DNA from: Rhodocyclaceae bacterium
GTDB lineage: Bacteria; Pseudomonadota; Gammaproteobacteria; Burkholderiales; Rhodocyclaceae
NCBI GenBank assembly: GCA_013426785.1
Contig: JACDZI010000027.1
Span: 1 to 37,251, forward strand
DNA: 37,251 bases
Reading direction: 5' to 3'
The position numbers were made by a program, and so were the translations under genes. Shown one piece after another: positions 16,492-25,321 of this stretch. A model generated the notes under the pieces. It had not been told where the DNA came from. It made no database searches and saw only the letters and a list, made by a program, of their open reading frames with translations. Position 1 is the first letter of the stretch; each line of letters starts with the position of its first letter.

Positions 16492-17216
16492 AGGGCAATT
16501 CCTTGTTCCGCACGCAGTTGGCGCAATCCGCCGAGGCAGAGGTGGACAAACAGCACAGCGGTAAATGCCAGTGCCAGCAGGTTCAGCAGCGGGATATAGG
16601 AAGCCAATGCCCCCACCAGTCCGCCCAGATACAGGCTGCTGCGCTCGCGGGCGATCACGGCGGCACGCTCCTGCGGTTGCGCGTGTTCGGCCAAAGCATC
16701 GAAACGGAAGGCGCGCTGGTTGAGCCAGGCCGCCCAGAACAGCGGCAGGAAGATCACCGCACCGGGAATCAACAGCAGCGGCAGGGTGAGCAGCCAGCCG
16801 ATGACGAAGATCGCCCCGGCGGCCACCGTATTGACCACGCTGCCGAGCAGGGCCGCCTGCGCCGAGCCATAGGCGCTAACGTCCGGATAGTCGCGCGCGG
16901 CGATCACGGCCATGATGCGTGGCAGGGCAAACACGGCGACCAGCAGTAGGACCGTCACGTAGATCAGTGGCGCAAGCAGGAAGAACACGGCGATGTGGGC
17001 CAGCGAGGGGCCGATCCAGTCCAGCCAGGTGAAGATCTGCCAATCGGGCAAGGTGGTGACGATCCACGCGGCCAGCGGTTGCCAGGCGAACCAGGCGATC
17101 ACCGACCAGATGACAAAAGCCACCAGCGGCGGCCATAGGGCATGCACGAGGATGGATGGCCGCAGGAGATCGCGCGCGGCGCGCAAGACGGTACGAAAAA
17201 ACGCAGTAGTGTCCAT
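16488..17216 (-). CDS. EI24/CysZ-like membrane protein
   Basis: The 242-residue protein has four to six hydrophobic helices and the EI24 signature, including a conserved charged loop with LNQRAFRFDALAEHAQ (about residues 167-182). The family includes the sulfate permease CysZ; similarity to CysZ itself is only general, and no sulfur genes lie nearby, so a substrate is not assigned. The start is the ATG at 17216 (MDTTAFFRTV), which overlaps the hrpA stop by one base; an in-frame ATG at 17240 would lie inside hrpA and has less support. Confidence 0.78.
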   Translation of the reverse strand: MDTTAFFRTVLRAARDLLRPSILVHALWPPLVAFVIWSVIAWFAWQPLAAWIVTTLPDWQIFTWLDWIGPSLAHIAVFFLLAPLIYVTVLLLVAVFALPRIMAVIAARDYPDVSAYGSAQAALLGSVVNTVAAGAIFVIGWLLTLPLLLIPGAVIFLPLFWAAWLNQRAFRFDALAEHAQPQERAAVIARERSSLYLGGLVGALASYIPLLNLLALAFTAVLFVHLCLGGLRQLRAEQGIAL

Positions 17217-20200
17217 CAGTGTCTCTCCCGGCCTTCCCACATTTTTTGCAGGCGCTTCACCGAGACAGGGCTCGGCGTGCGCAGTTCCTGGGCGAACTGC
17301 GCGACGCGCAGTTCTTCCAGCAGCCAGCGGTATTCTTGCAGAAAAGAATCATCCACCCCGGCCTTGCGCATGGCCAGCCACTCGCGCTCCCAGGTCTGCG
17401 CGACGCCCCGCCAGTCGGCCAGCAGTCGTGCATCGCGCGCGCTGTCGTTCTTCAGCTTGTCGAGGCGCAGCCCGATGGCTTTCAGGTAACGGGGAAAGTG
17501 TTGCAGCCGCTCGTAGGGGGTCGCAACAATGAAGCCCTTGGGCAGCAGCGCCGCCAGTTGTGCGGCGATATCCGCACCCGCCTGTGGAAAGGTTTTCTGC
17601 ATGGCAACGAGCTTTTTCTGCACGAATACATGCTCGGCGAGGATCGACCCGACCTGCCGCGCCACTTCCTGTGCGACCAACCCGACCCGGCCCTTGGCCT
17701 GGGTGACGCGCGCATCGAAGGCGGCCGAATCTTCCGCCAGCGGCTCGGCGAGGCAGGTACGCTCCAGCGCGACCGCGGCGACCTGCTCCTTCAACTCGGC
17801 CTCGCTGCCGAAAGGCAGAAACTGCAAGCCGAGTTCGCGCGGCAGGCTCTTCTCGGCGAACTTCAACTGTGGGTTCAGGGCCAAGGCAAAACGGCCACGC
17901 AGGTCGAGGCGCTGGCTTTCTGCTTCCTTTTCTTCGGAGGGGGCCGCGAAGTCGCCGTAGTCGGCACGCAATTCGGCGAGGTTGCGCGACATCGCCAGCG
18001 TGCCGCCATGCTCGTCGAGCAGGCGGAAGTTCATCAGCAGGTGCGGCCGCAACTCGCCGGGGCGCAGGGCGTCCAGCGGCAGCTTGAGGGCGATCTTTTC
18101 CTCAATGGCGCGGGTCAGCGACTTCGCCAAGGAGTCACTGCGATCATGCTCGTCATCACAAAACGCTTCAGCAAAGGCATCGACTGGCTGCACGCGATGG
18201 CGATATTTCTGCGGCAAGGTCTTCAGCAACGCAACGACCTTCTCCTTGCGCAGGCCGGGCACCAGCCACTCCATCACGGTAGCCGACAGGCGATTAAGCT
18301 CCGCGAGCGGCAACGACAAGGTTACGCCATCGTCCGTCGCGCCGGGGTCATGCTTGTAGACGAGCGGCAGGGGCTGGCCGAGATGATCGTAGGCGGACGG
18401 AAAGGCGTCGGTGGTAATGCCCGCCGCTTCATGGCGCATCAACTGGTCTTTCTCGAGGAACAGCAGCTTGGGATTTCCTTGCTCGGCGTCGCGCCGCCAC
18501 TTGTCGAAGGCGACCAGCGTGGTGATGCCTTCAGGAACCACGGCATCGAAGCAGGCGTACACCAGCGCGTCATCCACCAGCACGTCGGGCCGGCGCGCCT
18601 TGTGTTCGAGCCGCTCGATCTCGGTTTTCAGTTGTTGGTAGTGCTGGAGGAAGCGCCACTTCTTCAACCAATCCTCGCCGACCTCGCCCTCGACCAGCGC
18701 GCCGCGGATGAACAGTTCGCGCCCCAGCTTCGGGTCCAGCGGACCGTAATTGACTCTGCGTTTCGCATGCAAGGTCAGACCATGCAGGGTGACGCGCTCC
18801 CAGGCCACGACCTGCCCCGGCCCTTTTTCCCAGTGCGGCTCATAGACATGGCGGCGAATCAGGTGCGCGCCGACCTGCTCCAGCCATTCCGGCTCGATCT
18901 TCGCGATGCAACGGGCGAACAGGCGCGAGGTCTCGACCAGTTCGGCGGCGACGATCCAGCGGCCGGCTTTCTTGACCAGGTTTGAACCGGGATGGATGAA
19001 GAACTTGATGCCGCGCGCGCCAAAGTAGTTCTTGTCCTCCTCGTTGATCAGGCCGATGTGGCCGAGCAGGCCAGTCAGCAGCGCCTTGTGGATCGCGTCA
19101 TGGCTGCCGGGCAGCTGGTTTTCCTTCCAGCCATGTTCGTGGCACAGCGTCATCAACTGGCCATGCACATCACGCAGTTCACGTAACCTCAGCCAGTTGA
19201 TGAAGTGCTGGCGGCACCAATTTTTCTGCTTGCTCGAACTCTCGTGCTTCCATACTTCGTCGGCCGCCTGCCACAGCTTCAGGTACGACAGGAATTCGGA
19301 TTTCTCGTCCTTCCATTGCGCGTGTGCCTGGTCGGCCGCCGCAGCCTGCTCCTGCGGCCGGTCGCGCGGGTCCTGCGTGCCCAGTGCGGCGGCGATCACC
19401 AGCATTTCCTGCAGGCAACCGAACTCCCGTGCGGCAAGGATCATGCGGCCGATCTTCGGGTCGAGCGGCAATTTCGCCAGCTCCTTGCCGACGGCGGTCA
19501 GTTCCTTGCTGGTCTCGTCGATGGCACCCAGTTCGGCCAGCAGGGTATAGCCGTCGGCGATCATGCGCGGCGCCGGCCGTTCGAGGAAAGGAAAATCCTC
19601 GACATCGCCCAGGTGCAGCGACTTCATGCGCAGGATCACGCCGGCCAGCGAGGAACGCAGAATCTCCGGGGCGGTATAGGGCGCGCGCTTTTGAAAATCG
19701 TCCTCGGCGTACAGACGGAAGCAGACGCCGGAGGCCACCCGCCCGCAGCGGCCGGCGCGCTGGTTGGCCGCCGCCCGCGAAATCGCTTCGACTTGCAATT
19801 GCTCGACCTTGTTGCGATGCGAGTAACGCTTGACGCGCGCCACCCCGGTGTCGATGACATAGCGGATGCCCGGCACCGTCAGCGAAGTCTCTGCGACGTT
19901 GGTCGCCAACACCACACGACGGCCCTGATGCGGCGCGAACACGCGCGATTGCTCCTGCACGGTCTGGCGCGCGAACAGCGGCAATACTTCCAGGCCGGGG
20001 GGATGGTGTTTTCTGAGTGCTTCGGCCGCCTCGCGAATCTCGCGCTCGCCGGGCAGGAACACCAGTACGTCGCCCGGCCCTTCGCGATGGGCCTCGCTGA
20101 CGGCATCGACAATGGCATCGTTCAGATCGGCATCCTTGCGCTCGTCGAAAGGCCGGTAACGTGTCTCGATCGGATAGAGCCGGCCCGACACCTCGATGAC

Positions 20201-20779
20201 CGGTGCACCGTCAAAATGCTTTGAGAATCGTTCGGCATCCAGCGTCGCGGAAGTGACGATGAGCTTCAAATCGTGCCGCTCATTGTTTCTTTTGACCAGC
20301 ACCGACTTTAGGTAGCCCAGCAGGAAATCAATGTTGAGCGAGCGCTCGTGCGCCTCGTCGATGATCAGTGTGTCGTACTGGCGTAGCAGGGGATCGGTCT
20401 GCGTCTCGGCCAGCAGGATGCCGTCGGTCATCAGCTTGATGTAGCTCGCGGGCGAGCTGCGGTCGGTAAAACGAATCTTGTAGCCGACGTGCTTGCCGAG
20501 TTCCGATTTCAGTTCCTGGGAGATGCGCCCGGCCGTGGCGCGCGCGGCAATACGACGCGGCTGGGTGTGGCCGATCAGCCCCTTCAGGCCGCGGCCGAGT
20601 TCGAGGCAGATCTTCGGCAACTGCGTCGTCTTGCCCGAGCCGGTTTCGCCGCAGACGACAATGACCTGATGCTTCTGGATCGCGGCGGCGATCTCGTCCC
20701 GCCGCGCGCTGACGGGCAACGCCTCGTCATACGTAATGACCGGACGCGCGGCCCGGCGGGCTTCGGCATCGAACTTCAC
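17216..20779 (-). CDS. hrpA: ATP-dependent RNA helicase HrpA (DEAH box)
   Basis: The 1187-residue protein carries Walker A GETGSGKT (44-51), DEAH (141-144) and SATLD, then motif VI as QRAGRCGRV, a helicase-associated domain, an OB-fold region and the long C-terminal DUF3418 domain special to HrpA. It is somewhat shorter than E. coli HrpA (about 1300), mainly because the N-terminal lead is short. HrpA resolves stalled ribosomes and remodels RNA in the cytoplasm. Its ATG overlaps the hsdM stop by four bases (ATGA), so a housekeeping helicase is translationally coupled to a restriction-modification gene. Confidence 0.95.
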   Translation of the reverse strand: MKFDAEARRAARPVITYDEALPVSARRDEIAAAIQKHQVIVVCGETGSGKTTQLPKICLELGRGLKGLIGHTQPRRIAARATAGRISQELKSELGKHVGYKIRFTDRSSPASYIKLMTDGILLAETQTDPLLRQYDTLIIDEAHERSLNIDFLLGYLKSVLVKRNNERHDLKLIVTSATLDAERFSKHFDGAPVIEVSGRLYPIETRYRPFDERKDADLNDAIVDAVSEAHREGPGDVLVFLPGEREIREAAEALRKHHPPGLEVLPLFARQTVQEQSRVFAPHQGRRVVLATNVAETSLTVPGIRYVIDTGVARVKRYSHRNKVEQLQVEAISRAAANQRAGRCGRVASGVCFRLYAEDDFQKRAPYTAPEILRSSLAGVILRMKSLHLGDVEDFPFLERPAPRMIADGYTLLAELGAIDETSKELTAVGKELAKLPLDPKIGRMILAAREFGCLQEMLVIAAALGTQDPRDRPQEQAAAADQAHAQWKDEKSEFLSYLKLWQAADEVWKHESSSKQKNWCRQHFINWLRLRELRDVHGQLMTLCHEHGWKENQLPGSHDAIHKALLTGLLGHIGLINEEDKNYFGARGIKFFIHPGSNLVKKAGRWIVAAELVETSRLFARCIAKIEPEWLEQVGAHLIRRHVYEPHWEKGPGQVVAWERVTLHGLTLHAKRRVNYGPLDPKLGRELFIRGALVEGEVGEDWLKKWRFLQHYQQLKTEIERLEHKARRPDVLVDDALVYACFDAVVPEGITTLVAFDKWRRDAEQGNPKLLFLEKDQLMRHEAAGITTDAFPSAYDHLGQPLPLVYKHDPGATDDGVTLSLPLAELNRLSATVMEWLVPGLRKEKVVALLKTLPQKYRHRVQPVDAFAEAFCDDEHDRSDSLAKSLTRAIEEKIALKLPLDALRPGELRPHLLMNFRLLDEHGGTLAMSRNLAELRADYGDFAAPSEEKEAESQRLDLRGRFALALNPQLKFAEKSLPRELGLQFLPFGSEAELKEQVAAVALERTCLAEPLAEDSAAFDARVTQAKGRVGLVAQEVARQVGSILAEHVFVQKKLVAMQKTFPQAGADIAAQLAALLPKGFIVATPYERLQHFPRYLKAIGLRLDKLKNDSARDARLLADWRGVAQTWEREWLAMRKAGVDDSFLQEYRWLLEELRVAQFAQELRTPSPVSVKRLQKMWEGRERH

Positions 20780-22011
20780 GCCGGCTCCAGCAATCCCGCA
20801 AGCCTGGCCAGCGCCGCCTTGTCCACGGCGGCAAGGCGCTCGCGCAACGCCACAATTGCCGTCTCGCCAGCGCCGACTTTCTTCAATGCGGCCAGTTCGT
20901 CTTTCAGTGCAATGACTTCAGCCTTGCGGGTTTCCGCCTCGGCGCCGAGGATGTGCTGCACGAACAGCACCTGCGTTGAACTGGTCTCGAAGCTGTAATT
21001 CTTCTGCGCGTCCTTGCCCTCCTTGCCACCGAAAGGCGGATTGGTCAGGATCACGTCGAAGGTCGCGGGCGCATCCTCGAACAGGGCGTCGTAGGTCGGC
21101 GCGTCGGTCAGCGTGTTGCCATGCCACAGGTTGGGCTGGTCGATGCCGTGCAGCACCAGATTCGCCAGCGCGATCGGCAACACCAGGTTTTCCTTCTCGC
21201 GGCCGAAGAGGGTGCGCGTCTTCAACCGTTCCAGATCGGTGCTCGACGCCACATCACCCAGCGTGTGCGCCATCAGTTCATACGCCTGGGCGAGGAAGCC
21301 GCCGGTGCCGCAGCAGGGGTCGTAGACGGTTTCTCCCGGTTGGGGTGCGATGGCGCGCACCATCGCGCGGATCACTTCGCGCGGCGTGAAGAACTGGCCG
21401 CCGTCGGAATTCTTCTCGCCCATCTTCAGCAGCAGGTCTTCATACACCTGCGACAGCGTGAAGAAATGCCTGTCGTCGATGTGATCGATGCTGATCTCGT
21501 GCACCCGGTCGAGGATGTCGCATAGATTGGTTTCCGAATCCACGCGCACCCGTTCCACCGCCGTCATGATGCGGCCGATGATGCGTTGCTTGGGGCTGGC
21601 CGAATGGTTGGGCCGGCCATCGGGCAGCACATCGAGCCGGTGCAGATAGGGCAGCAGTTCCTTGTTGATGAAGGCGAACAGATCGCCCACGCGCGTTTTC
21701 AGCGCCGCGCGCTGCGCTCCGCCCGGCGCGGCCCAGTCCTGCCAGCGATAAGGCGCGGCGAGGGCTGGCGCGAACGGCTTGCCTACGGCTTCCGCCGTCT
21801 CGCGTGCGCGCTCCTCCTGGGCATCGAGAATGCGCAGGAAGAGAATCCAGGTCAGCTCCGGCACATACTGCCAGGCGCTCGCGCAGTTCGAGCGGCGCAT
21901 GATGTCACAGATCGACTTGACGAAGGAGGACAGGGACTGGGTGGAGGCGATGCTTCTCGGCGTGGTCGCCTTCGTCGCCGTCCGGCCAGCGCCGACTTTT
22001 GCTTTTCTCAT
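20776..22011 (-). CDS. hsdM: type I restriction-modification N6-adenine methylase HsdM, internally deleted
   Basis: The 411-residue protein has the N-terminal HsdM helical domain (about 25-165), then the methylase domain with motif I DPCCGTGGF (231-239) and catalytic motif IV NPPF (324-327). After VLFVQHIL (348-355), where homologues continue with about 100-150 residues of the methylase fold, the sequence jumps to a charged helical tail (356-411; RKAEVIALKDELAALKKVGA). The AdoMet site and NPPF remain, but the fold downstream is missing, so activity is doubtful. Two repeat copies lie in frame: KVGAGRTA at residues 5-12 and KVGAGETA at 378-385. It starts two bases after dinD and overlaps hrpA by four. 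Homologue lengths are from memory. Confidence 0.8.
   Translation of the reverse strand: MRKAKVGAGRTATKATTPRSIASTQSLSSFVKSICDIMRRSNCASAWQYVPELTWILFLRILDAQEERARETAEAVGKPFAPALAAPYRWQDWAAPGGAQRAALKTRVGDLFAFINKELLPYLHRLDVLPDGRPNHSASPKQRIIGRIMTAVERVRVDSETNLCDILDRVHEISIDHIDDRHFFTLSQVYEDLLLKMGEKNSDGGQFFTPREVIRAMVRAIAPQPGETVYDPCCGTGGFLAQAYELMAHTLGDVASSTDLERLKTRTLFGREKENLVLPIALANLVLHGIDQPNLWHGNTLTDAPTYDALFEDAPATFDVILTNPPFGGKEGKDAQKNYSFETSSTQVLFVQHILGAEAETRKAEVIALKDELAALKKVGAGETAIVALRERLAAVDKAALARLAGLLEPA
20858..20881 (-). repeat. 24-bp dispersed repeat, copy 4 (C-terminal part of hsdM)
   Basis: Two mismatches to the consensus. In frame in hsdM, encoding KVGAGETA in the charged tail. Confidence 0.85.
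21977..22000 (-). repeat. 24-bp dispersed repeat, copy 5 (N-terminus of hsdM)
   Basis: One mismatch to the consensus. In frame four codons after the hsdM ATG, encoding KVGAGRTA. Confidence 0.88.
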
Positions 22012-22013
22012 AT

Positions 22014-22856
22014 CTACTTTTTCGCCAGTTTCTTTTTGGCGCTCTCGATCTGCTTGATGCTTGCCTCCGGAGTCGGCAAGGCTTCGGGCATGGTGCCGCC
22101 GATCTCCTTGATGGTCTGTCGAACCTTCTTCCCCACCTCGAAATGCGTCTGGTTGGCGCGCTGTTTGCCGCTGACCTTGTCGCGCTTCAGCTTCTCCTCG
22201 GTCTGCGTGGCACGGAACAAATTGGCGGCGAGTTCCGTACTGCCCATGTGATCCAGAATCTTCTGGCTCTTCTTCAAGCCCTTGCGGGCATGGATTTCCT
22301 TGTTGCCCAGGTCGCCATACAAGCCCTTGTAGCCGTGATCCTGAAAGATGGCGTAATCAAGGCTGGTCTCGACGCCGGCCTCCTTGGCTGCCGCGGCCAG
22401 GTGCTTGTTGTGCCGAGCCATCTCATTGCGAATCGCCAGACGCTTGTCGTCTTCGGATAGTCGAGCGAACTTCTCATCGTCGGCCAGTTCCTGTCGCCGC
22501 GTCTGCATCGCGAAGTAAGTCTGGCCATTGGCGATTACCGGCTTGGAAGGATCGCCGTTTTGTACGATCAGATAACAGGCATATCGAGACAGCCGGCAGT
22601 CCTCGACCTGACGCTTCGCCCCAGAGCCGATGTCGACCATTGTGAGGACATCCTCAATATGGTCTTCGGCGGGTTGCCCGCTGTTCTGGCAAGCCTCCCT
22701 GGCGCGCTCGAGCACGGGCTGGAAATGTCGGTACTGCGAGTAATCGAGTACATCGGCCAATTGCCGTGCCAACCAGTATTCGTTGCCATCCGCATCGAGA
22801 TGACGAATGCTCTCGAAGGTAGCGTGATGCTGATCGGCGATATTTTTGTCAGGCAT
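22014..22856 (-). CDS. dinD: DNA damage-inducible protein D (DinD)
   Basis: The 280-residue protein has a BRO-N-like domain at the N-terminus (FESIRHLDADGNEYWLARQL then ADVLDYSQYRHF, about residues 14-45) and the DinD middle (KGLYGDLGNKEIHARKGLKK, about 179-198). Length matches E. coli DinD (274), and no damage is visible. DinD is an SOS-induced protein reported to inhibit RecA filaments in E. coli. It sits between hsdS and hsdM, overlapping the hsdS end by eight bases; no LexA box was seen directly upstream, as expected for an internal operon gene. DinD-like genes inside type I restriction operons are known. Confidence 0.88.
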   Translation of the reverse strand: MPDKNIADQHHATFESIRHLDADGNEYWLARQLADVLDYSQYRHFQPVLERAREACQNSGQPAEDHIEDVLTMVDIGSGAKRQVEDCRLSRYACYLIVQNGDPSKPVIANGQTYFAMQTRRQELADDEKFARLSEDDKRLAIRNEMARHNKHLAAAAKEAGVETSLDYAIFQDHGYKGLYGDLGNKEIHARKGLKKSQKILDHMGSTELAANLFRATQTEEKLKRDKVSGKQRANQTHFEVGKKVRQTIKEIGGTMPEALPTPEASIKQIESAKKKLAKK

Positions 22857-23433
22857 GCATCTCTCCAGAATTATTGAAGGCTTGTGCCAGCAGGCGCGAA
22901 GGCAGCAGTTCGATTTCTCGTAACTGCGCCAGCGCCGCCTGCCTCGCTTCCTCGACAGCAGCGAGTTGGTCTTTCAGGTGGTCGGCGATGCGACGTTGTT
23001 CATCGAGCGCAGGCAAACTGACGGGTATCGAGGCAATTACGCCTTGCGCGATATTGCGCATCGAATCGCTGGTCCCCGTGGCAAAGTGCTCAATATGCGC
23101 ACGTGCTGCTGCAGATCGTAGCGCATACAGCAAATAAGCTTTGTCTGAGAGCAGCCGAAATGGGTAGCCCTTCTCGACGAGAACAACTGCTCCGACAAGC
23201 TCTTTGGTGTTAGCCCGTGAAATCAACAGGTCGCCACAACAAACACGGTGATGCTCTTCCGGCTCGTGGCCAACAACAGCCTTGGCTTCATCGGGACGAA
23301 ATGCAGACCAAGTAACTGCACTGACCTTGAGGACCCCAAGCTGATTCTCGCGCGCAAGCGTCTCGTTTGTTTGAAAGCTCTTCCCAGCCTCGATGCCCGT
23401 CAATACAGACCCAAGCGTCACATGCTGGCTCAT
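22849..23433 (-). CDS. hsdS: half-length type I specificity subunit HsdS (single TRD)
   Basis: The 194-residue protein begins MSQHVTLGSVLTGIEAGKSF and ends with the HsdS conserved helix region: SIPVSLPALDEQRRIADHLK (about 132-151) then a long coiled coil and LLPSRLLAQAFNNSGE. Full HsdS has about 400 residues with two target-recognition domains and two such helices; here there is one of each. It could be a truncated relic or a half-subunit able to pair with a second copy, as half-HsdS proteins can. The start at 23433 overlaps the end of hsdR by three bases (ATGA). Given the damage in hsdR and hsdM, deletion is more likely. Confidence 0.75.
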   Translation of the reverse strand: MSQHVTLGSVLTGIEAGKSFQTNETLARENQLGVLKVSAVTWSAFRPDEAKAVVGHEPEEHHRVCCGDLLISRANTKELVGAVVLVEKGYPFRLLSDKAYLLYALRSAAARAHIEHFATGTSDSMRNIAQGVIASIPVSLPALDEQRRIADHLKDQLAAVEEARQAALAQLREIELLPSRLLAQAFNNSGEMHA

Positions 23434-24870
23434 ACCCCAAACAACCTCGTCTTCGCCTCGCGCATCACATCCGCCGGCCGGCCCAGCAGCCGCAGTGCAT
23501 CCAGCCCGCCGACGCGGCGGATTTCGGGCACGTCCCACAGCAGTTCCGATTCCAGCGCTTCGGTACCGCCCGCGCCAAACTGGTGGCCGAGGCCGCGCAG
23601 GACAATAGCGGCTTTGTCATCGACCGAGGCGAACCACGGCGCTTCGTGCGTGAGATAGGCCGCTTCCCGCTCGACGCGCTTCATGGCTTTTTCGCGGTAG
23701 CCGAAGTGGGCGAACAGGTCGAAGTGGTCGCAGTCGACCATGTGCATCAGTTCGCGCACGGTGTCGGGCGAGTAGTGCTCGCCGAGCAGGTGATTGATTA
23801 GGGTGCGGCGCTTCTGCGTCTCGACCCAGAGACCACGAAAATCGTGGAGGGTGGCCGCCTCGCGCAGCACGCGGGCAATCATTTCCTGGCAGTAGTCCTC
23901 GACCGGAATCGCCACGTCGCGCCCTTCGCGCCGTTGCAGGATGAAACGCCCTTGCGGCGTGATGCTGACCGACTGGCCACCGACGATCTCGGGCAGGGGC
24001 AGCGGATCGCCGGAGCCGTGCATCTGCTCGATCAGGTCCGACCCGCCCTCGGCGGTGCATTTGAAGGCGTAATGTTCCTTGGGGGTAACGCCTCGCTTCC
24101 TGGCACCAGGCGGCATAGCGCCGCTGCAAGGCCATTTGCACTCGATCGGCGTGCAGATCGCGGGTGCAGAAGACGATGACTTTCTGCTCCGGCCCGCCGT
24201 TGTCGCGGGTGAACGTCTGCCAATCGACCGAGGGTTTGAGGCGGACGATTTCGCAGGCGGCGATATAGCCGTCCTCCTGCGCCTGGATCAGGGTGTATTC
24301 ATAGACCGGCTCGCCGAAGTAGCCAAGGTTGTTGGCGGTGATCTCGGCGTCGTCCGCAGTCTGGTGCTTCGATTCGCGCAACTGACGTGGGGTGGCGGTG
24401 AGGCCGATATGGATGGCGGCGGGTTGCGTGATGTCGATGCCGCTATCAAGCGCATAGCGGGCGGTCAGCGCGTCGTGGCTGGGAAAATCGGCAAAGGGAA
24501 ACGGCCCGCCCGGCATCTGCATACCGAGATCGAATTCGCCATAGCGATGGCCATTGGTGGCGAAGACGTGGCGCACCTTGAAACGGGTGCAGTCGGCGTA
24601 ACCCCGGGCCTGCTGCATCCCCTTCAAGGGGTCTTCGCTTTCGACCTTGGCTTCGATCACGCCGACCGGCAACGCCGTCCCGCCAGCGCCGACTTTTACG
24701 CAGAGCAGGTAATCGGTGCGGCCAGCCCCCTTGCGGCGGCGTCCCTTGTGCCCGGTCGGCTCGACCGGGGCGGGTGTTTCGAGCTTGAGCTTCCAGGGAT
24801 CGTCATAACCCTTGACCCGCAGCACCGGGTTGATCAGGTGGTACTTGGTTTCTTCCTCGTTCAGGCTCAT
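23430..24870 (-). pseudogene. hsdR: type I restriction endonuclease subunit HsdR (EcoEI type), eroded
   Basis: The N-terminus (MSLNEEETKYHLINPVLRVKG) carries the nuclease motif, Asp53 and Glu73-x-Lys75, interrupted by repeat-encoded KVGAGGTA (59-66). At about residue 151 the frame jumps from DSGIDITQPAA to IHIGLTATPRQ, so the ATP-binding GKT loop and the DEAH-like motif of the motor are absent. Further apparent gaps are at about residue 223 (TFTRD/NGGPEQ) and after MHGSG in the second frame, where motifs V-VI should be. The frame changes near 24081-24105: the rest (KEHYAFKC onward to ADVMREAKTRLFGV) is in a second frame ending at 23430. Ends are well conserved. It cannot be a working restriction motor. 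Gap positions rely on my memory of EcoEI-family sequences. Confidence 0.82.
24674..24697 (-). repeat. 24-bp dispersed repeat, copy 6 (in hsdR)
   Basis: Perfect match to the consensus. In frame in hsdR, encoding KVGAGGTA between the Asp and the Glu-x-Lys of the nuclease motif. Confidence 0.92.
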
Positions 24871-24878
24871 TGCGCCAC

Positions 24879-25262
24879 TCAGTTGGCCAACTTGTGAATC
24901 GTGAAGATACCCAGCCCGGTCATCGCCAGCGAACCAAACAGGTGCAGACTGGCCGCCCCCGCCGCCCAGCCGTAGCGGGCGTTCTGGATCAGGTGCACCA
25001 CTTCGGCGGAGAAGGTCGAAAAGGTGGTCAGCGCACCGAGGAAGCCGGTGACGACGAACAGTTTCAGCTCGGGCGACAACTCGGCATTAAGGTGAAACAC
25101 GGCGACGGTTGCGCCTACAAGGTAGCCGCCGACGAGGTTGGCGGCCAGCGTGCCGAGCGGCACGGTCGCGAACACCGGATTGAGCCACAGCCCGAGGCCG
25201 TAGCGCAGCCAGGCACCCAGGACGGCGCCGATGCCGATGGCGAGAAAAGCGGTCGCTTGCAT
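24879..25262 (-). CDS. crcB: fluoride ion channel CrcB/Fluc
   Basis: The 127-residue protein has four membrane helices and the Fluc signatures: GIGAVLGAWLRYGLG (about residues 8-22), TLAANLVGGYLVG (40-52, with the pore Asn) and GALTTFSTFSAEV (about 74-86, with the Phe/Thr/Ser polarity track). It exports fluoride as a dual-topology dimer. The start MQATAF at 25262 is preferred; an ATG three codons upstream is possible. It heads the minus-strand gene run, with the hsdR ATG nine bases after its stop. Only about 60 bases separate it from divergent glnS, too few for a fluoride riboswitch plus promoter. Confidence 0.92.
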   Translation of the reverse strand: MQATAFLAIGIGAVLGAWLRYGLGLWLNPVFATVPLGTLAANLVGGYLVGATVAVFHLNAELSPELKLFVVTGFLGALTTFSTFSAEVVHLIQNARYGWAAGAASLHLFGSLAMTGLGIFTIHKLAN

Positions 25263-25321
25263 GGTCCGCATTCTACGTCGCGACGGTAGAATCGGGCTTT
25301 TGGTTCAACCCCTTGCAGAAC

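Noticed and set aside
25263-25321. Fluoride riboswitch upstream of crcB
   Set aside because: Only about 60 bases separate crcB from glnS and no riboswitch-like stems were seen.
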